NCBI GenBank assembly: GCA_021789565.1
Contig: JAJYJL010000622.1
Span: 1 to 5,735, forward strand
Direction of reading: 5' to 3'
From: Acidobacteriota bacterium
GTDB taxonomy: Bacteria; Acidobacteriota; Terriglobia; UBA7540
Length of the DNA stretch: 5,735 nt
The notes under the pieces are model-generated. The model saw only the letters and a program-made list of their open reading frames with translations. It did no database searches and was not told the DNA's origin. The position numbers were made by a program, and so were the translations under genes. Positions 1-5,638 of the stretch are shown here, piece after piece; the stretch's first letter is position 1; the number at the start of each line of letters is the position of its first letter.

Positions 1-337
1 TGATTTGTCCCTCAATGCTGATCTCGTGACGCTTTCGGCGTGCGATACTGGAGTGGGCAGAATCGAAGGAGAGGAAGGCGTTACCGATCTGGCCGACGCC
101 TTTCTGTTCGCCGGGGCGAAATCTGTCGTTGCAAGTCTTTGGGAGAGCGACGACGAGTACACTGCGGCCTTGATGCAACAATTTTATCGGCATCTGGCGC
201 AGCACGAGGACAAAGAGGTCGCTCTGCAGCAGGCAAAGCTCGACCTCATTCGAGAAATCGGCGGCGACGCCCCGCCGTTTTATTGGGCGGGATTCATTTT
301 GGAAGGAGAAGGATCATCGCCGGTGACTATCCCATGA
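1..337 (+). CDS. CHAT-domain (caspase-like) protein, C-terminal fragment
   Basis: The frame is open from the left edge (first whole codon at 2), so the gene begins outside the window and only about 111 C-terminal residues are visible. They match the end of a CHAT domain, the caspase-HetF-associated peptidase fold. An LVTLSACDTG motif carries the expected catalytic Cys (codon 41-43). It is followed by the conserved AFLFAGAKSVVASLW strand/helix, a long helix with QQFYRHLA, and the terminal PFYWAGFIL motif. The catalytic His, and the TPR or other sensor repeats usual in such proteins, would lie upstream and are not seen. The stop TGA (335-337) overlaps the next ATG as ATGA, so the S41 gene is probably translated by coupling. 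CHAT proteins act as cytosolic proteases in some bacterial death or defence modules, while others have no known role; this one's target is unknown. The family call is firm and catalytic activity is inferred. Confidence 0.87.
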   Translation, partial: DLSLNADLVTLSACDTGVGRIEGEEGVTDLADAFLFAGAKSVVASLWESDDEYTAALMQQFYRHLAQHEDKEVALQQAKLDLIREIGGDAPPFYWAGFILEGEGSSPVTIP

Positions 338-1563
338 ACCTCACTCGCCCCGAACGCGAAAAGATATTCCAGAAAGTCGTCGCTCTGGTGGACAAGAAGC
401 ATTTCAAGCCAGATCTGAACGGCGTGAACTGGCACGCTGTCGTCGAAGAAAGGCGCGCTCGCGTTCTTGACAGCGAGACGGCGGAGCAATTCGAACGCGA
501 AATGCAAGAGATGGTCACGCAGTTAAAGACCAGCCACACCGGGTTCTTCCATCAGAGTGCCCGGACCATTCCGGCTCGCCTTTCGATTAACGCGACCTTC
601 GACAAATGCGATGTATCCGGTGCGGAGCGATGGATGTTTTTGGACATCCACGAAGGCGGACCGGCGCACAACGCAGGCTTGGAGCCAGGAGACGTGCTGA
701 TCGCGGTGGGTGAAGAGGAAGTACGGCCTCCGAAGCAGCCCGTTTTCAAAATGGGCCAGGCCACGCGGATCACTGTCCTCAAACGTGATGGCAAAGAAGT
801 GCCGGTGGATTTGAACGTGCCTTCTCCGAAAATGAAAAAGCACCCTGTCAGTCCTCCGCAGGCCGTCGTATTCCGAAAACTTGACGATGGAATTGGCCTG
901 CTGCGCGTGACGATGTTTCCGGGAATTGTGGGGATAGACTTTGCTCGCGACATTGATCGCGCGGTTCGAGAGCTGCAATGCGACCGGCTCATTGTGGACA
1001 TGCGAGGGAACACGGGCGGCGGCATTGGCGGCCTGCGCTTGATGAGCTACCTCACCCCCGAAAAGAAGCCCATTGGATACAGCCTGTCCCGTGCAAGGGC
1101 CGAAAAAGGATTCAAAAAGGAATCACTCCCCCGCTTTGGGAAAATACCGCACTCGAAACTTGCTCTTATTTGGCTTGCGTTGCGTTATGCGCGCGTCGCG
1201 GGCTCAGTGGCAGTGGTTACCGAAGGACTCGGGCCTCAAACGTTCCACGGGCGTGTCGTGATGCTCGTTAATCATCACTCGGCCAGCGCGGCGGAAATCG
1301 TGGCAGGGTTTGCTGCAGAAAACAAGCTCGCAACGATTGTCGGGACGAAGACAGCAGGGCGCTTGATGAGCGGCGGCGCCTACAAGGTCGGCCACGGATA
1401 CGTCCTGGGCCTTCCCGCCGGCGCTTTCTATACCTGGAAGGGCACGCTGCTTGAAGGCAAAGGAATTCAGCCTGACGTCGAAGTGAAACAAACTTACGAA
1501 TCCCTAAAGACCGGTCTAGATCCACAAATGGAAAAGGCCATAGAAGTCGCTCGTACGCTCTGA
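334..1563 (+). CDS. PDZ-containing S41 family peptidase, tricorn/IRBP-like active site
   Basis: The product is 409 residues with no signal peptide or clear membrane helix, so it is probably cytosolic. An N-terminal helical part (1-75) ends in SHTG (67-70). A PDZ domain follows at about 98-165, with GGPAHNAGLEPGDVLIAV. The S41 core runs from about 180 to 400, with DMRGNTGGG (222-230), the Ser motif HSASAAE (S318 as expected nucleophile), GTKTAGR (337-343) and LLEGKGIQPD (372-381). The Lys of Ctp-type S41A enzymes, expected 25 residues after the Ser, is Arg343. S67-H68, S318 and E374 instead fit the Ser-His/Ser/Glu tetrad known from tricorn-type S41 enzymes. ATG 334 was chosen because it overlaps the CHAT stop. 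The frame is open back to 40, but that part runs out of frame through conserved CHAT codons. No Shine-Dalgarno sits at normal distance (a GGAGAAGG lies about 21 bases upstream), which fits translational coupling. Family certain; substrate unknown. Confidence 0.94.
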   Translation: MNLTRPEREKIFQKVVALVDKKHFKPDLNGVNWHAVVEERRARVLDSETAEQFEREMQEMVTQLKTSHTGFFHQSARTIPARLSINATFDKCDVSGAERWMFLDIHEGGPAHNAGLEPGDVLIAVGEEEVRPPKQPVFKMGQATRITVLKRDGKEVPVDLNVPSPKMKKHPVSPPQAVVFRKLDDGIGLLRVTMFPGIVGIDFARDIDRAVRELQCDRLIVDMRGNTGGGIGGLRLMSYLTPEKKPIGYSLSRARAEKGFKKESLPRFGKIPHSKLALIWLALRYARVAGSVAVVTEGLGPQTFHGRVVMLVNHHSASAAEIVAGFAAENKLATIVGTKTAGRLMSGGAYKVGHGYVLGLPAGAFYTWKGTLLEGKGIQPDVEVKQTYESLKTGLDPQMEKAIEVARTL

Positions 1564-1570
1564 GAGCGTA
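1554..1570 (+). terminator. Possible terminator hairpin spanning the S41 stop codon
   Basis: TACGCTC (1554-1560) and GAGCGTA (1564-1570) are perfect complements separated only by the stop codon TGA, giving a 7-bp stem with a 3-base loop. A T-rich stretch (ATATTTCTT) follows after about five bases rather than directly, so this is at best a weak intrinsic terminator. It could equally be an mRNA 3'-end stabiliser. Confidence 0.3.
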
Positions 1571-1603
1571 AGCCATATTTCTTAAAGGGGCGACCGCAAT
1601 CTG

Positions 1604-1694
1604 TAGCGCCACGATTAGATGAAAGCCACGCCTGCGGCCGCGAGGCGCACGAGTATTCGCCGGCGTAGCGTGCCCGCGAGAACAAGGGGCGCTA
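1604..1694. repeat. Inverted-repeat element, REP-like candidate
   Basis: TAGCGCC (1604-1610) is the exact complement of GGCGCTA (1688-1694). Between them, CGCCT (1629-1633) pairs with AGGCG (1643-1647) around a GCGGCCGC-containing loop. This nested arrangement in an intergenic gap between convergent genes resembles a dispersed REP/BIME-type palindrome or a degenerate small transposable element. Whether it recurs in the genome cannot be seen from one copy. With such GC-rich sequence, a 7-base match over this distance could also be chance. Confidence 0.25.
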
Positions 1695-1766
1695 GCAATG
1701 GAGAGCGGCCGGGAAAATCATGGAAGGGCGAAAAGGGGGAGAGCGGTGATCATCTGCGAATTCCTT

Positions 1767-1778
1767 GCCTGATCAGGC
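1767..1778. repeat. Perfect 12-base palindrome
   Basis: GCCTGATCAGGC is fully self-complementary. It has no adjacent T-run, so it is not a classic terminator. It could be a dimeric regulator site, but it lies at the 3' ends of two converging genes, where an operator is not expected. Function is not assigned. Confidence 0.25.
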
Positions 1779-1904
1779 TAGCGAAGGCGCTGAGAAAGAT
1801 GGTGTGATAGACTCACGAATAAAGCCAATCAAACGTCTCATGCAATACCACGCAAACACGGGGTGCTTTCTGTGCTGGAAAGTTCGAGTACGCGCTGATG
1901 AAAC

Positions 1905-3575
1905 TCACGGCCGAGGGGGGAACTCTATACCGTCTTTTAGATCGGTCGATTCGAGCGGACCGGTCCGCAAGGACCGCAGTGTGGCCACCGCAACTAAACT
2001 ATCCGCCGCACCAAAATACAGGAAGTAAGTTCCTTTGAAGAACACCAAGCCCTCCACGAAGGTCGTGCCCGCGGCATACTGCCCAGTAGACTCGAAAGGG
2101 AACTCAGGCTGTAACAACGGCCGGTTGCCTCGAGCCAAGAGATGAACGGGGTTACCCCTGTCGAAGAGAGCTTGACCCGCTGAGTAGGTCCTGCTCTTCA
2201 ATGCAGGATCTCCATACTCCGCTGAATTCATTCCGTTGTACATCAGCAAAATTCCATCCTCCATCACTACGGGGGGAACCCCCACCTCCACCAACCCGCT
2301 GTCGAAGCGTCCGCTTCGAGGAGCAAGCACTATCGTGGGGCTTCCGTCGCTGTTCCGAACGGGAATCCAATGTAAAAGGTCGGATGAAACGGCAAGATGG
2401 ACGTTCCCCTCTCCCCAATACATCCAGTACTGTCCACCCAATTTCGCTGCAATCAGTCTGTTATCCTTTAGTTCCGTCAACACGCCCGCAGATTTATACG
2501 AAGAAAGACCAAAGCTGGACTGAAAATCTGCGAAAACAGGGCCATGTTTTTTCCAGTGGATAAGGTCCGAAGACGTTGCGATTGCAGCTATTCCGTGTCT
2601 CCTATCCCATTGCGTATACGTTAAGATATACGTCCCATCTGGAGCTTCGACTATTCGTGGATCCTCGCATCCCCCCGGCCACTCCCGACTGTGTTGTTCG
2701 TCGGGTGCTGGATAGAGTATGGGCGTTGATCTTCTCTTGAAATGTGTTCCGTCAATGCTCTCGGCCAGCCCGATTCGTGAAGTATGGCTCCCCCGGTGGG
2801 AGTCGCCAGATTCATCTTCTGCCCTGTAGAACAGAAAGACCTTATCTTCTCGAACCACAGCTCCAGGGTTGAATGTGTGGAGCTTCTCCCAGGCGACTCT
2901 ATGATCCCTCACCGGGCACAGAAATGAATTTGGCGAGGGGGTAATTATGGGGTTATCAAATCGCTGTGCGATCTGAAATCCCCATCCTTCCAACGGCGCC
3001 ACCGAGTTGATCTTGCTTTTGGATGAGGTTCGTTCGACTACCTTTAGGGTTTGCCGATATACAATGTATCCCCCTTCTTCAGAACTCATCGCGATGCGAA
3101 GAGAGTACTTGCCCGGCTCGCGCGGAAGTTCGAGTGTCACGACGACGCTTTCACCCGGTTCCTCATAGAAGAGGGTGATTCCCTTCGCTCGAAGATAGAC
3201 GTGGCCACCTTTGCCCCTCTTGAGCTCTGAATCGCTCAACTCAAGAGCGCTGCCATATCGCACGCACTTTGGTCGACACTCGGCGCTGAAATTAAAGTAG
3301 ATTCGCACACCTGTGGCCGGGGGCCTGCCGTACCAATGGCCCTTATTGAAAACGGTAAAGCAGAGATCGACGGTATCTGCGCATGTTAGAGGCTGGTGCT
3401 TCTCCAGACGAATTCCAATCCGAGGCTGGGCGGTGAACCTGAGTATTATGTACGTCAGCCACAATGTGAGCAGACTGACGAAAGCACTCGCGACAGCTAA
3501 CGCCAAATTTGATAGAGCCGTGACTTTCTCAAAGTCCTCGGAAATGTAATTGGCAATCAGCTTGAAGTATTCCAT
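1905..3575 (-). CDS. Membrane-anchored GH130-family glycoside phosphorylase/hydrolase
   Basis: The product is 556 residues from ATG at 3575; a TTG two codons upstream (3581) is an alternative start. One hydrophobic helix lies at about 21-45, then a beta-rich, Ig-like region without recognised family (about 48-190), then a full-length GH130 five-bladed propeller (about 200-555). GH130 signatures seen: FNPGAV (F235), SRIGLAESIDGTHF, GGCEDPRI (E304, D305, R307; the Asp of this motif is thought to be the catalytic acid), KSAGVL (K361), YSAGQALFDRGNP, the PLLQPEFPFE segment and YFGAADS (D525). Family members cleave beta-mannosides using phosphate or water, and which applies here cannot be told by eye. 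Most GH130 enzymes are about 320-400 residues and lack the N-terminal extension, which is the odd feature here. Basic residues just after the helix suggest the catalytic domain may face the cytoplasm, but this is weak. The kinase gene lies 63 bases upstream on the same strand, probably in an operon. The Shine-Dalgarno is poor. Confidence 0.9.
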   Translation of the reverse strand: MEYFKLIANYISEDFEKVTALSNLALAVASAFVSLLTLWLTYIILRFTAQPRIGIRLEKHQPLTCADTVDLCFTVFNKGHWYGRPPATGVRIYFNFSAECRPKCVRYGSALELSDSELKRGKGGHVYLRAKGITLFYEEPGESVVVTLELPREPGKYSLRIAMSSEEGGYIVYRQTLKVVERTSSKSKINSVAPLEGWGFQIAQRFDNPIITPSPNSFLCPVRDHRVAWEKLHTFNPGAVVREDKVFLFYRAEDESGDSHRGSHTSRIGLAESIDGTHFKRRSTPILYPAPDEQHSREWPGGCEDPRIVEAPDGTYILTYTQWDRRHGIAAIATSSDLIHWKKHGPVFADFQSSFGLSSYKSAGVLTELKDNRLIAAKLGGQYWMYWGEGNVHLAVSSDLLHWIPVRNSDGSPTIVLAPRSGRFDSGLVEVGVPPVVMEDGILLMYNGMNSAEYGDPALKSRTYSAGQALFDRGNPVHLLARGNRPLLQPEFPFESTGQYAAGTTFVEGLVFFKGTYFLYFGAADSLVAVATLRSLRTGPLESTDLKDGIEFPPRP

Positions 3576-3638
3576 TTGCAATGCCTGTTCACAGCCATTC
3601 CCACAAGAAATCGTGGTCTTAAAACGAATCGCTTGATC

Positions 3639-4367
3639 TCAATGTGCGCGGTCGCCATCAGGTGCGGTCACCGAACCGATGAGATTTCGCATGATCAGAC
3701 CTTCGGGTGCATCTTGGACTGCTGTTTCAAATTGTTTCTTAAAGTCGTCTCTCTGTGTAACGTACCAAGCCACAGCTAGCCGGATTACTTTGTGAGCAAT
3801 CGCGATACTCCGTAATGACCCATCAAGGGTAGGAGCGTGAATTAGTTGGGAAAGGTCCAGTATTAAATGGAATGGTGTGAGGTCAGTGCCGATTTCAATG
3901 TTGTACAAACTTCTGTACAGATCAATTGTCGCCTTATCCTTTGAGCCTATTTTTTGCGGATATTCTTTTAGCGAATAGTGGCTATTCCCATGGTGCGAAA
4001 CGATTGACTTCAGCACTCGACTTTCCAGAGATGATTCGAGCCAAATACAGAGAGCTGCTCTTTGGTGCCTCCAAGGCATTGTGCTCGTATCGAAGATACA
4101 TCCCGTGTTGATGGACTCAATCTTCAGGAGCTCGGAATCGATACGTTTAAACTGTTCCGCATCCCAAAGTTTGGACGCCTCCTTTGTGATCCAGAAGTCT
4201 TTTGCCTGAATTGGGGAAACGCCAAGAAAGTTCAGTTGTATTTGCGAGCCAGATACGTATGTAAGACCAAATTCTCCGGCCAACAGATGACTGTGCGTGG
4301 TCTTACCGGCAGCGGTCAGGCCAGAAATGCAGACATTCCCGCGATAGCACAAGGAATCGGACGGCAT
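3639..4367 (-). CDS. P-loop kinase, cytidylate-kinase-like family
   Basis: The product is 242 residues. Walker A, GLTAAGKT (16-23), sits at the usual distance from the N-terminus and is followed by HSHLLAGEFGLTYVSGSQ, the base/substrate-binding layout of CMP-kinase-like proteins. GCIFDTSTMPW (89-99) corresponds to the Walker B/DGR-like strand. AALCIWLESSLESRV gives the Arg-bearing LID region, and DLYRSLYNIEIGTDLTPFHLILD matches the conserved C-terminal part. These resemble the cytidylate-kinase-like P-loop family, many members of which phosphorylate unknown small molecules, so CMP should not be assumed. ATG 4367 was chosen for the P-loop position and a possible promoter just upstream. The frame stays open to 4539 (GTG at 4514), but that extension shows no domain and there is no Shine-Dalgarno at the ATG. 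GC content is clearly lower than in the S41 and anti-sigma genes. GH130 follows 63 bases downstream, suggesting joint expression and perhaps phosphorylation of a sugar or nucleotide-sugar-related product; this is inference. Confidence 0.82.
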   Translation of the reverse strand: MPSDSLCYRGNVCISGLTAAGKTTHSHLLAGEFGLTYVSGSQIQLNFLGVSPIQAKDFWITKEASKLWDAEQFKRIDSELLKIESINTGCIFDTSTMPWRHQRAALCIWLESSLESRVLKSIVSHHGNSHYSLKEYPQKIGSKDKATIDLYRSLYNIEIGTDLTPFHLILDLSQLIHAPTLDGSLRSIAIAHKVIRLAVAWYVTQRDDFKKQFETAVQDAPEGLIMRNLIGSVTAPDGDRAH

Positions 4368-4416
4368 GATCGTGTAATCGTGCTGATAGTGACTACCAGT
4401 AAAGCAATCGACGATA

Positions 4417-4446
4417 ACTATAGCCCAAAGAGGGTGAGCTTGGGAA
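4417..4446 (-). promoter_or_regulatory. Possible sigma70-type promoter for the kinase/GH130 pair
   Basis: On the - strand a -10-like TATAGT (4422-4417) lies 18 bases after a -35-like TTCCCA (4446-4441). They match the consensus at 5 of 6 and 4 of 6 positions. The predicted start near 4410 would leave a leader of about 43 bases before ATG 4367, which would favour that start over the open upstream extension. Matches this good arise by chance, so this is only a candidate. Confidence 0.3.
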
Positions 4447-4596
4447 GAACCGAGCCCGAACTGAAAGAAAAACGGGGTCTTGCTGCCGTGTCAGCATGTT
4501 CCGCTTGATTCACTGTGCGTTCGCCTACACTTCTTCATATTCCACGCACACGCGTCTGGCATTCTTGCATTCCTCAGAAGGCATCCCTTATAAACG

Positions 4597-4801
4597 GGGA
4601 GCCACGGGGCACCGGCTACCTCCTGGAGAGGTGGCGCATCGGGATGAGTACTTGGAAGTCGGCCGGTATGAATGGACCGCAGAAACTCCCGGACGTACCC
4701 ACTCACATGCAAGGAAGTGAGTCGCGTGGGCATATGAGGGGCGGCCACGAAACCCATCCGTACGTAAGGGGGGGGCGAGAACCTGGTAGAACTAATCTCG
4801 C
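4597..4801 (+). other. Hairpin-rich segment, candidate structured RNA or intron remnant
   Basis: Four stems read on the + strand. GCTACCTC (4615-4622) pairs with GAGGTGGC (4628-4635), 8 bp including one G-T pair, around a five-base loop. CGGT (4664-4667) pairs with ACCG (4676-4679). ACTCAC (4701-4706) pairs with GTGAGT (4717-4722), and the outer CCC (4698-4700) pairs with GGG (4728-4730). GCGAGA (4775-4780) pairs with TCTCGC (4796-4801). The run of local stems in a gene-free stretch suggests a folded RNA. A GTGAGTCGCGTGGG stretch recalls domain I pieces of bacterial group II introns, but only over a few bases, and no maturase gene or domain V hairpin was found. The strand is uncertain. It could be an unknown ncRNA, a decayed intron or chance. 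Confidence 0.28.
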
Positions 4802-4957
4802 AGCATCAGAACAACATTGTCTGCCGCGCGGATGCAGGCGGGCAGTTTTGGCGTTTCGCTTGTCGATCATTCGTCCAACATCTCGCTGAACGCTCACGTT
4901 GCCCAGCAAATATATCATGCAACACCGGGCCGCTCACGAATTGCCACCACCGCGGCA

Positions 4958-5638
4958 TCATTTTAAGATGACTCTGTAATACCGCCATTCCTCTCCAGCA
5001 CGCCGGACATAAAAGTTATATTGCCCGGCTAGCAAGTTGCTTAAGTCCATCTTCACATGAAGTATGGGTTCGTGGTTTTCAATTCGCACCGTCCCCGAAG
5101 CGGAGGCGAGCACCTTCCCGTTTCGTTGCACCGATACATCATAGGGACCGGGCTGATATCCCAACTCAAGTTGAATGGCGAGATTCCACCTCCCGCGCGG
5201 GATGACCGCCGGCGGGACCGGCGGAGCACTCGATTCCCCGCGCAGCAAAAGCTGGTTGCTGAAATTGACCGCGTACGCCTCGTAGGTCTGGGGCGGCTGC
5301 GGTCCCTTTGTGTGAATCCAGACGATCCAAATCATCGCCACGAGAATCGCCACGGTCACGGCAGCTGCTGCAATCGCCCACGGTCGCGTCAGCGTGAATC
5401 CTTGCCTCCCCGCATGCTGCTCTCGAAATGCTCTCAGCAGATCTTGTTTAGCTTTCGCGGATAATGGGGCGGGATCGGGCAGCTTGCCCAAGGCGGCGGT
5501 CATTTGCCGCGAATTCTCAAAGTAGGCATGGCAATTCTCGCAAGTTGCGAGGTGGGCTTGGATCTCCTGGGCTTCCGATGGTGAAAGAACGCCCTCGTAA
5601 TAGTCCGCAATTCGACCGACAGCCTCTTTGCACGTCAT
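4958..5638 (-). CDS. Zinc-finger transmembrane anti-sigma factor
   Basis: The product is 226 residues. The N-terminal cytosolic part carries the anti-sigma zinc motif: Cys3, then H29-x3-C33-x2-C36 in QAHLATCENC. A linker follows, then one membrane helix at about 87-108 (rich in Ala, Ile, Val and Trp). The periplasmic domain (111-226) is beta-rich and ends in MDLSNLLAGQYNFYVRRAGE and RYYRVILK. Proteins of this design hold an ECF sigma factor inactive at the membrane until a signal reaches the outer domain. The periplasmic domain has no recognised named fold here, though the ending pattern looks familiar from acidobacterial anti-sigma proteins. ATG 5638 overlaps the upstream stop as ATGA and has a GAGGAA ribosome site at good spacing. 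That overlap with a sigma-like C-terminus supports an operon of sigma then anti-sigma. Signal and regulon are unknown. Confidence 0.9.
   Translation of the reverse strand: MTCKEAVGRIADYYEGVLSPSEAQEIQAHLATCENCHAYFENSRQMTAALGKLPDPAPLSAKAKQDLLRAFREQHAGRQGFTLTRPWAIAAAAVTVAILVAMIWIVWIHTKGPQPPQTYEAYAVNFSNQLLLRGESSAPPVPPAVIPRGRWNLAIQLELGYQPGPYDVSVQRNGKVLASASGTVRIENHEPILHVKMDLSNLLAGQYNFYVRRAGEEWRYYRVILK

Larger units (their letters stand above)
1564..1904. other. Intergenic gap between two converging genes
   Basis: This 341-base stretch separates the S41 gene (+) from the end of the GH130 gene (-), so both genes end here and two terminators would be expected. The only open frames are short, Arg-rich and without family signature; the one at 1619-1807 looks like non-coding GC-rich sequence. 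The stretch holds a stop-spanning hairpin, a pair of 7-base inverted repeats around a small hairpin (1604-1694) and a 12-base palindrome (1767-1778). No clear T-tailed terminator for the - strand gene was seen. Confidence 0.7.
4368..4957. other. Long gap without a convincing protein gene
   Basis: This 590-base stretch separates the kinase start from the anti-sigma stop. Open frames on both strands here (4515-4889 on +; 4491-4757 and 4703-4918 on -) overlap one another. They are rich in Arg, Pro, Gly, His and Cys and match no family that could be recognised, so they are treated as non-coding. The part nearest the kinase is AT-richer and holds a possible promoter. The part from about 4590 to 4805 is GC-rich, with several hairpins and an eight-G run (4768-4775). 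No tRNA, transposase or reverse transcriptase was seen. Confidence 0.65.

Noticed and set aside
40..333. Frame +1 extension of the S41 gene upstream of ATG 334
   Set aside because: It runs through conserved CHAT codons in another frame and gives an Arg-rich sequence unlike any S41 N-terminus; ATG 334 also forms the ATGA junction.
523..1025. Two long antisense frames inside the S41 gene
   Set aside because: Shadows of the S41 codon pattern in high-GC DNA; the + strand product has clear domains.
1619..1807. Small Arg/Lys-rich open frame on the + strand
   Set aside because: Short, low complexity, crosses the inverted repeats, no Shine-Dalgarno.
2201..2563. Antisense frames inside the GH130 gene
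   Set aside because: The opposite strand encodes conserved GH130 motifs throughout this stretch, and the antisense products match nothing.
4491..4757. 88-residue open frame on the - strand
   Set aside because: No recognisable family or ribosome site, and it coincides with the structured segment.
4775..4801. tRNA-like stretch around CTGGTAGAAC
   Set aside because: It resembles a D-loop by a few bases only; no acceptor stem, anticodon arm or T-loop motif could be placed.
4597..4801. Complete group II intron
   Set aside because: No reverse transcriptase/maturase gene, no domain V hairpin and no clear 5' GUGYG boundary; kept only as a weak remnant hypothesis.
4515..4889. 124-residue open frame on the + strand
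   Set aside because: Composition is Arg/Pro/Gly/His-rich with no domain, it overlaps open frames on the other strand, and it crosses the hairpins; treated as non-coding.
4942..4957. Possible terminator just after the anti-sigma stop
   Set aside because: Only a 4-5 bp stem (TGCC/GGCA) and no T-run on the - strand.
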